Assembly: GCA_002721995.1 (NCBI GenBank)
Contig: PBMF01000025.1
Coordinates: 1-64,000, forward strand
From: Chloroflexota bacterium
GTDB taxonomy: Bacteria; Chloroflexota; Dehalococcoidia; Lucifugimonadales; UBA3495
Length of the DNA stretch: 64,000 nt
Direction: 5' to 3'
The notes under the pieces are model-generated. The model did no database searches, was not told the DNA's origin, and saw only the letters and a program-made list of their open reading frames with translations. Shown here piece after piece: positions 28,086 to 38,667 of the stretch. A program made the position numbers and the translations under genes. The stretch's first letter is position 1. The number at the start of each line of letters is the position of its first letter.

Positions 28086-28889
28086 ATGGCCCAGTCCATA
28101 GGAATTGTCGGTTGCGGAGCGATTGGACAAGCCTTTCTGCGGTCCGCTGATTCGGGCGAATTGGGGGTGCCTGTGGCCGGAGTGACGAGCCGGGACGAGC
28201 ACCGGGCCCATGAATTCCTGGGCACTCTGAATTCTCCCCCTCCCTATCTGGAGAGGAAGGAGCTTATCGATGTCTCCGACCTGTTGGTGGAGACCGCCGG
28301 TGGACATGTTGTAGCCGAACTGGCCGAGGAAGTGTTCTCCGCGGGCAAAGACCTGATGGTCATCAGCATCGGCGCCCTGCTGGAGAATCCCAGCATCATC
28401 CAGCGGTCCCGGGACACGGGCTGCCGCCTTCTGGCCCCTTCCGGGGCCATCGCCGGTCTGGACGGGATAAAGTCCGCCTGCGCCAGCGGGGTCGACCGGG
28501 TGACCATGGTCTCCCGCAAACCGCCGGTTGGTCTGGAGGGCGCCCCCCATATCGTGGAGAACGGCATCAACTTGGATGGCCTGGAAGAGGAGACGGAGGT
28601 TTTTTCGGGGACCGCCCGGGAGGCCGTGAAGGGTTTTCCGGCCAACCTGAATGTGTCCGCTGCCGTGAGTCTAGCCGGAGTCGGCCCGGACCGTACCTTC
28701 GTGAAGATGCTGGCGGTGCCCGGCCTGGAACGCAACTGCCATGACATCGAAGTGGAAGGCGAGTTCGGGTATCTGACGGTCCACATTGAGAATGTGCCTT
28801 CGGAAAACCCCAAGACCGGCCGCCTCACCGCCATGTCCATCATCCGTTCCGTACAAGATGCCATGGACCCCTTCCGTATCGGCACCTGA
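28086..28889 (+). CDS. nadX: L-aspartate dehydrogenase-like protein
   Basis: IGIVGCGAIGQAFLR, LLVETAGGHVVAELAEEVFSAGKDLMVISIGALL, LNVSAAVSLAGVGPDRTFVKMLAVPG. Confidence 0.85.
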   Translation: MAQSIGIVGCGAIGQAFLRSADSGELGVPVAGVTSRDEHRAHEFLGTLNSPPPYLERKELIDVSDLLVETAGGHVVAELAEEVFSAGKDLMVISIGALLENPSIIQRSRDTGCRLLAPSGAIAGLDGIKSACASGVDRVTMVSRKPPVGLEGAPHIVENGINLDGLEEETEVFSGTAREAVKGFPANLNVSAAVSLAGVGPDRTFVKMLAVPGLERNCHDIEVEGEFGYLTVHIENVPSENPKTGRLTAMSIIRSVQDAMDPFRIGT

Positions 28890-28912
28890 TCCGTTTCCAT
28901 GGCAAGCAAATG

Positions 28913-28943
28913 AAAAGGGCCGCTCATTGAGAGCGGCCCTTTT
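28913..28943. terminator. Bidirectional terminator between convergent genes
   Basis: AAAAGGGCCGCTC-ATTGA-GAGCGGCCCTTTTT. Confidence 0.9.
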
Positions 28944-28973
28944 TGTTGCTCCAATCACCTGCCGAGGTACCGG

Positions 28974-29978
28974 TTATTTGCCGGTGGCGGCTCCGCAGAC
29001 GGTGTCCAGAATCAACTGGGTTACCAGGTAGGGGTCGCAGTTGGCGTTGGGCCGGCGGTCCTCGATGTAACCCTTCCGGTCCCGGGCCACCTGCCAGGGA
29101 ATCCTGATGGAAGCGCCCCGGTCGGACACGCCGTACCGGAACTCCTTGTAGGAGCAGGTCTCGTGCTCGCCGGTCAACCGCTCTTCGATCCGGTCGCCGT
29201 AGTTGGCGATGTGCAACTCGGCCCGGGTGCCCAGCGCCTCGGCGGCGGCCACGCAGGCGTCATAGTCGTTCCGCATGGTCACGGTGGAGAAGTTGGTGTG
29301 GGCGCCCGCCCCGTTCCAGTCGCCCCTGATGGGCTTGGGGTCCAGGGTGGCGCTGACGTTGTATTCCTCGCCTATGCGGTAGAGCAGCCAGCGGGCGACC
29401 CAGAGCTGGTCGGCCACGGCGGGGGCGCCGAGGGGGCCGATCTGGAATTCCCACTGTCCGGGCATGACCTCGCCGTTGATTCCTGAGATACCCAGACCGG
29501 CCTCCAGGCAGGCATCCAGGTGGGCTTCCACGATGGGGCGTCCGAACACCTCGTCGGAGCCGACGCCGCAGTAATAGCCGCCCTGGGGCGCGGGGAAGCC
29601 GTTGTCCGGCCAGCCCAGGGGCTTTATACCATCAAAATAGGTGTACTCCTGTTCGATCCCGAACCACATGTCCAACTCGGCGTACTTCTCGGCCGAGGCG
29701 GCGCAGGCGGCGCGCTTGTTGGAGGGGTGGGGGGTCATGTCGGTGAGGAGGACCTCACACATGACCAGCTTGTTGTTGCCGCCCCGGAGGGGGTCCGGGC
29801 AGACGAAGACCGGGTTCAAGACACAGTCCGAGTTTTCACCGGGGGCCTGGTTGGTGCTGGAACCGTCAAATCCCCAAATCGGAGGCTCTTCGCCATCGGC
29901 GATAACCTTTCCCTTGGAGCGCAATTTGGCCGTGGGCTGCTGACCATCAACCCAGATGTACTCAGCTTTGTAACTCAT
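28974..29978 (-). CDS. Type II (eukaryotic-like) glutamine synthetase
   Basis: EYIWVDGQ...WGFDGSSTNQAPGENSDCVLNP, MPGQWEFQIGP, NGAGAHTNFSTVTMRN; 334 aa GSII length. Confidence 0.88.
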   Translation of the reverse strand: MSYKAEYIWVDGQQPTAKLRSKGKVIADGEEPPIWGFDGSSTNQAPGENSDCVLNPVFVCPDPLRGGNNKLVMCEVLLTDMTPHPSNKRAACAASAEKYAELDMWFGIEQEYTYFDGIKPLGWPDNGFPAPQGGYYCGVGSDEVFGRPIVEAHLDACLEAGLGISGINGEVMPGQWEFQIGPLGAPAVADQLWVARWLLYRIGEEYNVSATLDPKPIRGDWNGAGAHTNFSTVTMRNDYDACVAAAEALGTRAELHIANYGDRIEERLTGEHETCSYKEFRYGVSDRGASIRIPWQVARDRKGYIEDRRPNANCDPYLVTQLILDTVCGAATGK

Positions 29979-30318
29979 AATTCTCCGTCCTCTTCTCGTT
30001 GGCCCCTGCGGAGGCCAGCAATTATATGTTTTTCGGAATGCTAGGCAGTCCCGGCACCCATTTTGTGGGCAAACTATAGCGAGAATCCGCAGGCTTGGTC
30101 AAATTGCGCGTCGCCTTCATCCCAGAAGAACGCCGCAACGCCAAATATTCCCGCTGACCCGTGCCTGAATCCGGCACCAAATGTTGTAATCCAAGGGCCG
30201 CTCAACTAGAGTAGCACCTGTTTGTTTCAAGTATGTAAACTCGCCGGGGAAACTCAAATATTCGGTACCCGGAGAGCGGACCAAACACCAATCGAGAGAA
30301 TTATCGGAGGAATTTCAG

Positions 30319-31977
30319 ATGAGCATCGACGTGGGGACAGGACTGGCGCGAATCTTGAAGCAGGAAGGGGTTGAGTGGGTCTCCACATTCCCGGTCTGTA
30401 AGGTGAACAACGCCCTGGGCCGGGAGAACATGCCCATGATCATGATGCGCGACGACCGCTACGCCGTGGCCGTCGCCGACGCCTTTTCCCGTATTTCAGC
30501 AGGTGAGAAAATCGGTGTCTGCACCTTCCAGGGCGGGGTGAACGCCGCAGGACTGCAGGTGGCCTTCGCCGGCATGGCCCAGGCCTTCGAGGACGGCTCA
30601 CCCGTGCTGTGCATCACCGACGGCATCGGCATCGGCGAGACTCAGAACAGCCAGTTCGACGTGACCTCCGCCCTGAAGTCCGTGACCAAGTGGTACGGGC
30701 ACTTGGACCGGCCCGAGCGTCTGCCCGAGTTCATGCGCCGCGCCTTCACCATGCTGCGCAGCGGCCGCCCCGGCCCGGTGGTCATCGCCATCCCCAACGC
30801 CGACGCCCAATACGACGAGACCGCCGACCCTTACGTTCCCGTGAAGGCCTCCAAGTACGCTCCCGACCCCACCGATGTATCCGGGGCTATCGACCTGCTA
30901 CTCAAGGCCCAGGACCCCATCATCTACGCCGGTGAGGGAGTCATCTACGCCGGGGCCTCGGCCGAGCTCAAGGAATTCGCCGAGTTGGCCAACACGCCGG
31001 TCATCACCACCCTCAAGGCCAAGGGCGCCTTCCCCGAGGACAATCCCCTGTTTGTGGGGGTGAGAGGCGACCAGGTGGACCACTACCTAAACAAATGCGA
31101 CATGGTCTTCGCCGTCGGCTCCAGCCTGTCGCCCGGCCGGTTCAGCCACGGCATACCCAACGCGGTGGGCAAGACAATAGTCCACTGCACCATAGATGAA
31201 CTACACGTTAACAAGGTCTACCCCACGGCCCAGGCCGTCATCGGCGACGCCCGCTTCGCGTTGCAGGCCTTGACCGCCGACCTTTCCGCCAAGACCACCG
31301 GAAATGGCCGTCCTGCGGGCAAGGTGGTAGCGGAAGTGAAGGAGGCTCGGGATTCGGCCCTGGCCCAATACCGCGAGGCCATGTCCTCCACCGACAAGCC
31401 CATCAACCCCTACAAGGTCTACGCCGGGCTCATGGAGGCGCTGGACCCCCACAAGTCCTTCGTCACCCACGAGTCGGGCAACACCCGTGACCAACTGAGT
31501 ACCGTTTACGACACCCTGATCCCCCGGGGGTTCCTGGGCTGGGGCAACGTGTCGTCATTGGGCTTCAGCTTCGCCGCCACCGTTGCCGCCAAGCAGGCCT
31601 TCCCCGACAAGTTCTGTGTCGCCGTCACCGGCGAGGCCGGCTTGGGCTACATGCTGGGCCAATTGGAGGTCGCCCTTCGCCACCAGTTGGGCATCACCGT
31701 GGTGCACGTCAGCAACGGCGGCTTCTCCGGTTACGGCCCCGGCTTCTGGGGCGACGGCCACGACCCCTTCACCCACAAGGTGCTGGGCAACGATGAAGTG
31801 GACATGTCCAAAGTCATCGGCGAGCTGGGCTACCACACCGAGCGTGTCACTGAGCCGTCTGAGGTCGTCCTGGCGCTGAAACGGGCCCAATCGGCCAACG
31901 AGTCCGGGCAACCGGCCTACATCGAGTTCATCTGCAGCCAGTTCCCGGTCTATGGACGCTGGGTCAGCAAGTCCTAG
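30319..31977 (+). CDS. Thiamine-pyrophosphate-dependent enzyme (acetolactate synthase-like)
   Basis: TPP-enzyme domain order; GEAGLGYMLGQLEVALRHQLGITVVHVSNGGFSGYG TPP-binding motif. Confidence 0.85.
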   Translation: MSIDVGTGLARILKQEGVEWVSTFPVCKVNNALGRENMPMIMMRDDRYAVAVADAFSRISAGEKIGVCTFQGGVNAAGLQVAFAGMAQAFEDGSPVLCITDGIGIGETQNSQFDVTSALKSVTKWYGHLDRPERLPEFMRRAFTMLRSGRPGPVVIAIPNADAQYDETADPYVPVKASKYAPDPTDVSGAIDLLLKAQDPIIYAGEGVIYAGASAELKEFAELANTPVITTLKAKGAFPEDNPLFVGVRGDQVDHYLNKCDMVFAVGSSLSPGRFSHGIPNAVGKTIVHCTIDELHVNKVYPTAQAVIGDARFALQALTADLSAKTTGNGRPAGKVVAEVKEARDSALAQYREAMSSTDKPINPYKVYAGLMEALDPHKSFVTHESGNTRDQLSTVYDTLIPRGFLGWGNVSSLGFSFAATVAAKQAFPDKFCVAVTGEAGLGYMLGQLEVALRHQLGITVVHVSNGGFSGYGPGFWGDGHDPFTHKVLGNDEVDMSKVIGELGYHTERVTEPSEVVLALKRAQSANESGQPAYIEFICSQFPVYGRWVSKS

Positions 31978-31998
31978 ACTCCGGTAGAGTAACCGATC

Positions 31999-32028
31999 AA
32001 AAAGAGCCGCCCGCGGGCGGTTTTTTTT
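31999..32028 (+). terminator. Rho-independent terminator
   Basis: CCGCCCGCGGGCGG followed by TTTTTTTT. Confidence 0.85.
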
Positions 32029-32088
32029 GATAGTCTGGGAAGATGCGGTCCCTGAGAATAAGCGAACCCACGGATTTGGAATCAAAGT

Positions 32089-33414
32089 TTGTCCAGCGAC
32101 CCCAGTCAACCAACCTCTGAACAGGCGGCCCCCAAGACCACCGGCATCTTCTACGGTTGGTGGATGCTGGGGCTCATCAGCGTCATGGCCGCCATGAACA
32201 ACGCCTTTTTCGACAAGGGCCCCACCCTGTTCCTCATACCCGTGGGCGCCGCTTTGGGGCTGAACCGGGCCACTGTGTCTCTGATCTTCTCGCTGGGGCG
32301 GTCTGAGGGGGCGCTTAACGGCCCGGTGGTGGGCTACCTGGTTGACCGGTTCGGCGCCCGCCGCATCATGGTCATCGGCACGGTCTTGGCGGGCATGGGG
32401 TTCGCCCTCTTCTCCGCCGCGCCCAACCTGTGGGTCTTCGCCCTGGCATATCTAGGGTTCGTCGCCCTGGGCGCGACCATGGCCTTCCAGGACTCGGCGA
32501 CTTCCATGGTCAACATGTGGTTCAGCCGCTACCGGGTCAGGGCCATGTCCATCCGCGAGGCCTCGGGCAACCTTGGCTCCACCGTACTGATTCCCCTCAT
32601 GACCCTGGTGATTGCCATCTACGATTGGCGGGTGGCCGCCCTGATGGGAGCCGGGGCCTATCTGCTGCTGATACTCCCGCTGATCTCCTTCTTGAAAGAG
32701 TCGCCCGAGAGCATGGGCCTGCTCCCCGACGGGGCGGACCGTGACCTGGTGCGGCGTTCTGAAACGTCCCAAACCAGCCCCGCAGAGGTGCAGCGCATAC
32801 GCAGTTTCTACGACCGGGTGGACTTCACGGTCAAAGAGGCCATGCGCACTTCTTCCTTCTGGTATCTGCTCACCGGCACAGTGCTCCGCCAAGTCTCCCG
32901 GGTGGCAATCGACCTCCACTACGTGGCCATCCTCCAGTGGAAGGACCTGGATGTGGGCGTCGCCTCCTTGATCTTCACCCTGCGTTTGGGCATGAACGTG
33001 CCCTCCAAACTTGTGGTGGGTTACTTTGGTGACCGCGTGTCCAAGCCGGCCATCCTGACCGGCGGCATGGTGCTCTACACCATGGGTATGGGGCTGCTGT
33101 TGGGCAGCGACCTGGTCTGGGTGCTGGTCATCTCGGCTGTCATCAGCGGCATGGCCGAGGGAATCACCCCCGTGAACTGGGGGGCCATCGGCGATTACTT
33201 TGGCCGCCGCCACTACGCCACGCTGCGCGGCATCATCAACCTGAGTTACAGTTGGGCCCTCCTGTCCGTGCCCTGGGCCGCCGGCTGGTGGTTCGACAAC
33301 CATGAAAGCTACACCGTCCCCATACTCGTCTCCGGGATAGCCGGCGCCATATCCGCAGTGATCTACGCCCTCATGCGCCAGCCCCAGTCACCTAGCAGAG
33401 CGACAGCCGGGTAA
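32089..33414 (+). CDS. MFS transporter
   Basis: 12-TM-like profile, GYLVDRFGARRIMVIG MFS loop motif. Confidence 0.85.
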   Translation: MSSDPSQPTSEQAAPKTTGIFYGWWMLGLISVMAAMNNAFFDKGPTLFLIPVGAALGLNRATVSLIFSLGRSEGALNGPVVGYLVDRFGARRIMVIGTVLAGMGFALFSAAPNLWVFALAYLGFVALGATMAFQDSATSMVNMWFSRYRVRAMSIREASGNLGSTVLIPLMTLVIAIYDWRVAALMGAGAYLLLILPLISFLKESPESMGLLPDGADRDLVRRSETSQTSPAEVQRIRSFYDRVDFTVKEAMRTSSFWYLLTGTVLRQVSRVAIDLHYVAILQWKDLDVGVASLIFTLRLGMNVPSKLVVGYFGDRVSKPAILTGGMVLYTMGMGLLLGSDLVWVLVISAVISGMAEGITPVNWGAIGDYFGRRHYATLRGIINLSYSWALLSVPWAAGWWFDNHESYTVPILVSGIAGAISAVIYALMRQPQSPSRATAG

Positions 33415-33477
33415 CCGCCAGCCCTGCCGATTGGGTATACTGCCCTAGGTAAACCGAAGCCAAGTGGAGTGCCAAGA

Positions 33478-34377
33478 ATGACCACCTCGCCCAATACCAA
33501 GTTCGTTGAAACGCCCGTCCTGAAAATCGGTTACGAAGAGCACGGTGAGAGTTCCGGATTCCCGGCGGTCCTCCTCCACGGCTTCCCCTACGACGTGCGC
33601 TCCTTCGACGGAGTGGTGGGGCCGCTGGTCGAAGCCGGAGTGCGGGTGCTTGTGCCCCATCTGCGGGGCTACGGCCACACCAGTTTCCTGGACGCCGATG
33701 CTCCCCGTATGGCCGAACAGGCGGCCATCGCCCAGGACGTGGTCGACTTCGCCAACGCCCTGGGCATTAGCCAGTTCGCCACCGCGGGATACGATTGGGG
33801 CAACCGCGCCGCCTGCATCACCTCCATCCTCCACCCGGAGATGGTCAAAGGTCAGGTGGCCATCGGCGGCTATTCGGTCCAGGACACCGTTAACCGGGAG
33901 AACCCGGCCCGGGCCCTGTCCGAGGCTCAGCGCTGGTACCAGTGGTATTTCAACACCGAGCAGGGACGGGTCGGACTGCAGGAAAACCGCCATGACATCG
34001 TCCGATACCTGTGGGAGACATGGGCTCCCAAATGGGAATACACCGATGAGGCGTACAGTCGTTCCGCACCTGCCTTCGACAATCTCGACTTCGTGGAGAT
34101 CGTCGTTCACTCCTACCGCCACCGGCACCGGAACGCGCCGGGAGAAGAGCGTTTTCTGGAGGTGGAGCGGCAATTGGCGGAACTACCCAGGATCACCGTG
34201 CCGTCAATAGTCCTGCGCCCGGGCGACAGCGGCCTCAACATCCCGTCCGAGGACCCTTCGGAAGACGAAGATAGGTTCCCGGGGATGGTGGCGCGGCGCA
34301 TAGTGCCGGGGGCAGGCCACGACCTTCCCGTCCAGCGGCCCGACGCCGTAGCGGAAGCTATCTTGGAACTGTTGTAG
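33478..34377 (+). CDS. Alpha/beta hydrolase
   Basis: AVLLHGFPYDVRSFD, GYDWGNRAACI nucleophile-elbow region, terminal AGHDLPVQRPDAVAEAI; ATG 33478. Confidence 0.85.
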   Translation: MTTSPNTKFVETPVLKIGYEEHGESSGFPAVLLHGFPYDVRSFDGVVGPLVEAGVRVLVPHLRGYGHTSFLDADAPRMAEQAAIAQDVVDFANALGISQFATAGYDWGNRAACITSILHPEMVKGQVAIGGYSVQDTVNRENPARALSEAQRWYQWYFNTEQGRVGLQENRHDIVRYLWETWAPKWEYTDEAYSRSAPAFDNLDFVEIVVHSYRHRHRNAPGEERFLEVERQLAELPRITVPSIVLRPGDSGLNIPSEDPSEDEDRFPGMVARRIVPGAGHDLPVQRPDAVAEAILELL

Positions 34378-34417
34378 GATAGGTAAAAGTTACGCGCCCA
34401 ACGAGTGAGTCAAGAAC

Positions 34418-34981
34418 ATGAAGATAGGCGTCATATCCGATACCCATAACCCCAGCGTTGGGGATGAGCCGCCGCCGGAGGTGGCCGTCGCCTTCGAGGG
34501 CGTGGACGTGATCATCCACGCCGGCGACATCTACCAGCCGGCCTGTCTGGACTGGTTGGAGAAGATCGCGCCGGTGTACGCCGTTGAGCTGGGGGCAGGC
34601 GCCCATTTCAGTGATGACCCGCGGGTGGTGGACATGGCCAGGGTTATTGACCTTGAAGGACATACCATCGGAATAACCCACGACCTGCTGGTCCCGGGGA
34701 TGGCCCAGGAAGTTACCGAGTTCACTCCCCTGGCCAAGCACTTCCCAGCCGACGCCAGCCTATCCGAAGCCATGGAAAAGGTCTTTGACGCCCAGGTGGG
34801 CGTGGTGGTCTTCGGCCACACCCACTACCCGGTGGTGGAGGAGTTCCAGGGCATCTTGATGGTGAACCCCGGCAGCCCCAGTCTCCCCAAGCAGATACGC
34901 CGGCTGGGCCAGGTGGCGTTGCTGGAACTAGGCCCGGACCACAAGAGCGCCCAGATACTGGACCTTTCCAGTTTCAGCTAA
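34418..34981 (+). CDS. YfcE-type metallophosphoesterase
   Basis: MKIGVISDTHN, DVIIHAGDI, VVVFGHTHYPVV, VNPGSPS. Confidence 0.9.
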   Translation: MKIGVISDTHNPSVGDEPPPEVAVAFEGVDVIIHAGDIYQPACLDWLEKIAPVYAVELGAGAHFSDDPRVVDMARVIDLEGHTIGITHDLLVPGMAQEVTEFTPLAKHFPADASLSEAMEKVFDAQVGVVVFGHTHYPVVEEFQGILMVNPGSPSLPKQIRRLGQVALLELGPDHKSAQILDLSSFS

Positions 34982-36168
34982 CTGCCGATCACCCCGCGCT
35001 CTTTGAATTCGGCGATTTTGTCCGCCGAATACCCGGCCGTCTCCAGTATCTCCTCGTTGTGCTGACCCAAGGACGGCGGCGGCCGCCGTATGGAAGAGGG
35101 CGAGTCGGACAGCTTCAACGGAGAGTTGGGCACCTTAAGGTCCGGCACCTTGGGGTGGTTGATCTCCGCCACCATGTCCCGGGCCAGGACCTGGGGATTG
35201 GCCACAACGTCCGAGACGGTATTGATGGGACCGCAGGGCACACCTGCTTCAACGATCGCCGACACCCAGTGCTCGGTGGTGTTGTCCTTGAAGATGTCGT
35301 TCAGCTCCGCTACACATTCCGCCCGGTGGGCGACGCGGTCCGTGTTGGTGGTGTAGCGGGGGTCGTCCAGCAGCTCGGGATGGCCGATGGCCGGGCACAA
35401 CCGGTTCCACAGCCCCTCGTTGGCGCAGCCGATGATGAAATGGCCGTCGGCAGAGGTGAAGCTCTGGTAGGGCACCAAGCTGGGGTGTCCCGAACCCATC
35501 CGCGTGGGCTCCACACCCGTTCCGATGAACCCGGTGGCGTGGTAACTCAAGGCCGCCACCTGTCCGTCCAGCAACGATGCCTCCACCAGCTGTCCCTTGC
35601 CCGTCTGGTGGCGTTGGTTCAGGGCGGTCATTATCGTCCCGTAGGCCATCATTCCCGCGAAGAGGTCCACCAGGGAGAACCCAACGCGCAGCGGGAGACC
35701 GTCGGGGTCGCCGGTCAGGCTCATCAGACCGCTGTAGGCCTGAATCAGCAGGTCGTAGCCCGGCATGTTGGCCATGGGGCCGGTGCGTCCGTAGCCTGAG
35801 ATGGAACAGTAAACGATGCCGGGGTTGCTGGCGCTGATCTTCTCGTAGCCCAGACCCAGCCGCTCCAGGGTCCCGGCCCGGAAACTCTCGATCATCACAT
35901 CGGCGTCCGCCGCCATGTCCTGGACGATCTTCACGCCCTCGGGCTCCTTCAGGTTCACCGACAGGCTCCGCTTGTTGCGGTTGAAGGTGAGGAACTGGGT
36001 GCTTTCGCCGTTCCAGAAGGGCGTCCAGCTGCGGGTCTCGTCGCCATGGTTCGGCTCTTCGATCTTGACCACATCGGCTCCCATGTCGCCCATGAGCATG
36101 GTACAGAACGGCCCAGCCAGAGTACGGGTCAGGTCAACAACCTTTATCTTGTCCAGAGCAGCAGCCAT
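34978..36168 (-). CDS. CaiB/BaiF CoA-transferase family protein
   Basis: VVDLTRTLAGPFCTMLMGDMGADVVKIEEPNHGDETR, YCSISGYGRTGP; start MAAALDKIKV at 36168. Confidence 0.92.
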   Translation of the reverse strand: MAAALDKIKVVDLTRTLAGPFCTMLMGDMGADVVKIEEPNHGDETRSWTPFWNGESTQFLTFNRNKRSLSVNLKEPEGVKIVQDMAADADVMIESFRAGTLERLGLGYEKISASNPGIVYCSISGYGRTGPMANMPGYDLLIQAYSGLMSLTGDPDGLPLRVGFSLVDLFAGMMAYGTIMTALNQRHQTGKGQLVEASLLDGQVAALSYHATGFIGTGVEPTRMGSGHPSLVPYQSFTSADGHFIIGCANEGLWNRLCPAIGHPELLDDPRYTTNTDRVAHRAECVAELNDIFKDNTTEHWVSAIVEAGVPCGPINTVSDVVANPQVLARDMVAEINHPKVPDLKVPNSPLKLSDSPSSIRRPPPSLGQHNEEILETAGYSADKIAEFKERGVIGS

Positions 36169-36417
36169 TGTTACCCCTCGGGAATTCAAATTTCCCTGTG
36201 TGTTTTTAGTCGTGAATCGAGCGTCCGTAGATTCGGGTGGGATTATAGCATGGGGGCGCCAGCACCATTCCATATGTCCGCAGAGCCCCAATATGGCCTA
36301 CCCCGCCTTTTGACATATTCCCCAAATGTGAATATTGTTTACCCGTTGGAATCATTCACAAACTTTTACGCTTGGTAAGCTCACGCGACGAAGCGGAATG
36401 CCGAGAAGGTGGGAATA

Positions 36418-36828
36418 ATGGTAAAGCAGGGTGTTGTACCCGATGAGTTGACCCAGGGATTCTGGGACGCCGCCAATGAAGGCAGGCTGGTGATGCAGAA
36501 CTGCAGTGCTTGCTCGCGTCTCCAAAATCCTCCAACCCCGACCTGCGCCCAGTGCAAGTCTGCGGACAACCTGGAATGGAAAGAGATGAGCGGCAAGGGC
36601 AAGATCTACAACTACGGTGTAGTCTACGACTGTCCGGTCCGCCTTTTGCAGGAAGACCAGCCCTTCAACCTGGCCGTCATCATGCTGGATGACGACCCGG
36701 CGATTCAGATGTATTCCCACCTGCCGGGCACTAAGCCCGACGAGGTACCCGTGGGCGGCGCCGTCGAAGTGATCTTCGAGGCTACCGCCAACGGCCAGAT
36801 GGTCCCAGAGTGGCGGGTTGTCAGCTAA
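36418..36828 (+). CDS. Zn-ribbon OB-fold (DUF35-type) protein
   Basis: LVMQNCSACSRLQNPPTPTCAQCKS zinc ribbon; GKGKIYNYGVVYDCP OB fold; adjacent to thiolase. Confidence 0.88.
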   Translation: MVKQGVVPDELTQGFWDAANEGRLVMQNCSACSRLQNPPTPTCAQCKSADNLEWKEMSGKGKIYNYGVVYDCPVRLLQEDQPFNLAVIMLDDDPAIQMYSHLPGTKPDEVPVGGAVEVIFEATANGQMVPEWRVVS

Positions 36829-36879
36829 CCGGGCCACCATTTTAATCAATATTCAAGAGTCCTCTTCAAGGAGATAGTC

Positions 36880-38211
36880 ATGACCACCCAAAACGCCCCG
36901 GCTTCCATGTACCGGGCCACAGAGGGATTGGGAGTCTGGGAACATAAAGGTAAGGTGGCGGCCGTTGGCATCGGCCACCCCCCCACCACCCGCCGCTGGG
37001 ACGGCACCGCGGAGAACACCATGGGCGCCAATAGTATCCTGGCCCTGCGCAGGGCCATCGAGGACGCCGGCGTCAACCCCGCCGATATCGACGGCCTGGT
37101 GTTGGACCCGGTCACCACCACCGGCGCCCACTGGCCGGAGGGCCAGCCCATCCCCATGGATGTGGTAAACGCCTATAACACCACCGATGATTCCTTGGAC
37201 GGCATCGCCAAGCTCAGCGCCGAGTGGATCCTGAAGAACATGCCGGAGCTGACCAACGTCAAGTTCACCATGTACGGCACCGGCTGTATGTCCCATGCCA
37301 TCGTCGTCGCCGCCCAGGCCGTGGGCGAGGGACGCACCCACACCTGCCTGGTGCTCAAGAGCTGGCACAATCTGGAAGGCCGCTACAACCAGTCGGGCAT
37401 CAGTGCCCAGGACTCTGTCCCTGGCACCTTCGCCATGACCCCCGGCCGCACCCTCTGGGGCGCCCCCGGTTCCTACGGCACCGCCCTCCAGTTCGCCGAG
37501 TACTGCCGCAAGTACGGCAAGTCCCACGACATGATGGCGCCCTTCATGGAGAACTCACGCCGCAACGGCCTGCTGTTCCCCGAGGGCTATTGGGCCCAGC
37601 ACCGGCCCGAACAGCTTACCCCCGAGGACTATCTGAACTCCCGGTGGATCGCCAAGCCGGCCTGTCTCTTCGACAATGACATTCCCATCATGGTGTCGGG
37701 GGCCTACCTCTTCACCACCGCCGAGCGGGCCCAAGACATGAAACAGAAGCCCGTTTACATCCTGAACCACGCCTCCAGCCGGGGCACTCCGCGCAGCATC
37801 CTGCCCACTCTGGATGAGGTGGAAGCTGAGACCGCCGCCACGGGCCGCAAGATCTACGAGGGCGCCGGCATCACCGCCGATGACCTCTCCTTCGAGAATA
37901 TGTACGACGGCTTTTCGCTGTTCCATCAGTTCCACATCGAGGGTCTGCGCTACCGGGGCATGCAGAACGGCGACGCCTTGGACTTCTACCAGACCGACAT
38001 CAGCATCGAGGGCCCCAACCCCATCCTGCCCAGCGGCGGCAACATCGGCAGCGGCCGCAGCCGCTTTTGGATGCACACCGACTGCATCCAGCAGATCCAG
38101 GGCCGGGCAGGGGCCAGGGCGGTCATCGGAGTGAAGCCGGAGATCGCCGTGTCCGGAGGACCCATGCCCATGGGCGGCAACTTCACCGTTTGGAGCGCCA
38201 CGCCCGACTAG
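36880..38211 (+). CDS. Thiolase-family (SCP-x/acetyl-CoA acetyltransferase-like) protein
   Basis: AVGIGHPPTTRRWDG..ALRRAIEDAGVNPADIDGLV; thiolase-like fold ending with GARAVIGVKPEIAVSGGPMPMGG. Confidence 0.82.
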   Translation: MTTQNAPASMYRATEGLGVWEHKGKVAAVGIGHPPTTRRWDGTAENTMGANSILALRRAIEDAGVNPADIDGLVLDPVTTTGAHWPEGQPIPMDVVNAYNTTDDSLDGIAKLSAEWILKNMPELTNVKFTMYGTGCMSHAIVVAAQAVGEGRTHTCLVLKSWHNLEGRYNQSGISAQDSVPGTFAMTPGRTLWGAPGSYGTALQFAEYCRKYGKSHDMMAPFMENSRRNGLLFPEGYWAQHRPEQLTPEDYLNSRWIAKPACLFDNDIPIMVSGAYLFTTAERAQDMKQKPVYILNHASSRGTPRSILPTLDEVEAETAATGRKIYEGAGITADDLSFENMYDGFSLFHQFHIEGLRYRGMQNGDALDFYQTDISIEGPNPILPSGGNIGSGRSRFWMHTDCIQQIQGRAGARAVIGVKPEIAVSGGPMPMGGNFTVWSATPD

Positions 38212-38262
38212 TCCGGTACACATCCAGACCAACGGAAATACCAGGAGGGATTTACCCACTTT

Positions 38263-38628
38263 ATGATTCTCATCAGCTTCGACATAGACGGCACTCTGGA
38301 AATGGGTGATCCCCCTGGTGTATTGACCCTGGACCTGGTGAGAAAGACCCAGGGACACGGCATCCTGATTGGCAGCTGCTCCGACCGGCCCATCAGCACC
38401 CAGCGGAACATGTGGGAACAGGCCCAGATTCCCGTGGACTTCGCCGTGTCCAAACACCAACTGCCCGATGTGAAAGAAAGGTTCGAAGCCGACATCTACT
38501 ACCACATAGGTGACCGGGAAGACCTGGACCGTCAGTACGCTCTGGCCGCCGGCTTCGAGTTCCTCTGGCCCGATGAGGCGGTCTCGGAGCCCTGGTTGAG
38601 CCGGGACGGCTTCGCTCCCCAAAGCTAA
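38263..38628 (+). CDS. HAD-like hydrolase, small
   Basis: ISFDIDGTLEMGD motif I; IYYHIGDREDLDRQYA. Confidence 0.65.
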   Translation: MILISFDIDGTLEMGDPPGVLTLDLVRKTQGHGILIGSCSDRPISTQRNMWEQAQIPVDFAVSKHQLPDVKERFEADIYYHIGDREDLDRQYALAAGFEFLWPDEAVSEPWLSRDGFAPQS

Positions 38629-38667
38629 AAAAGCCGGAAATAATTCAAAAAGAAGCAGGTTGACCAA

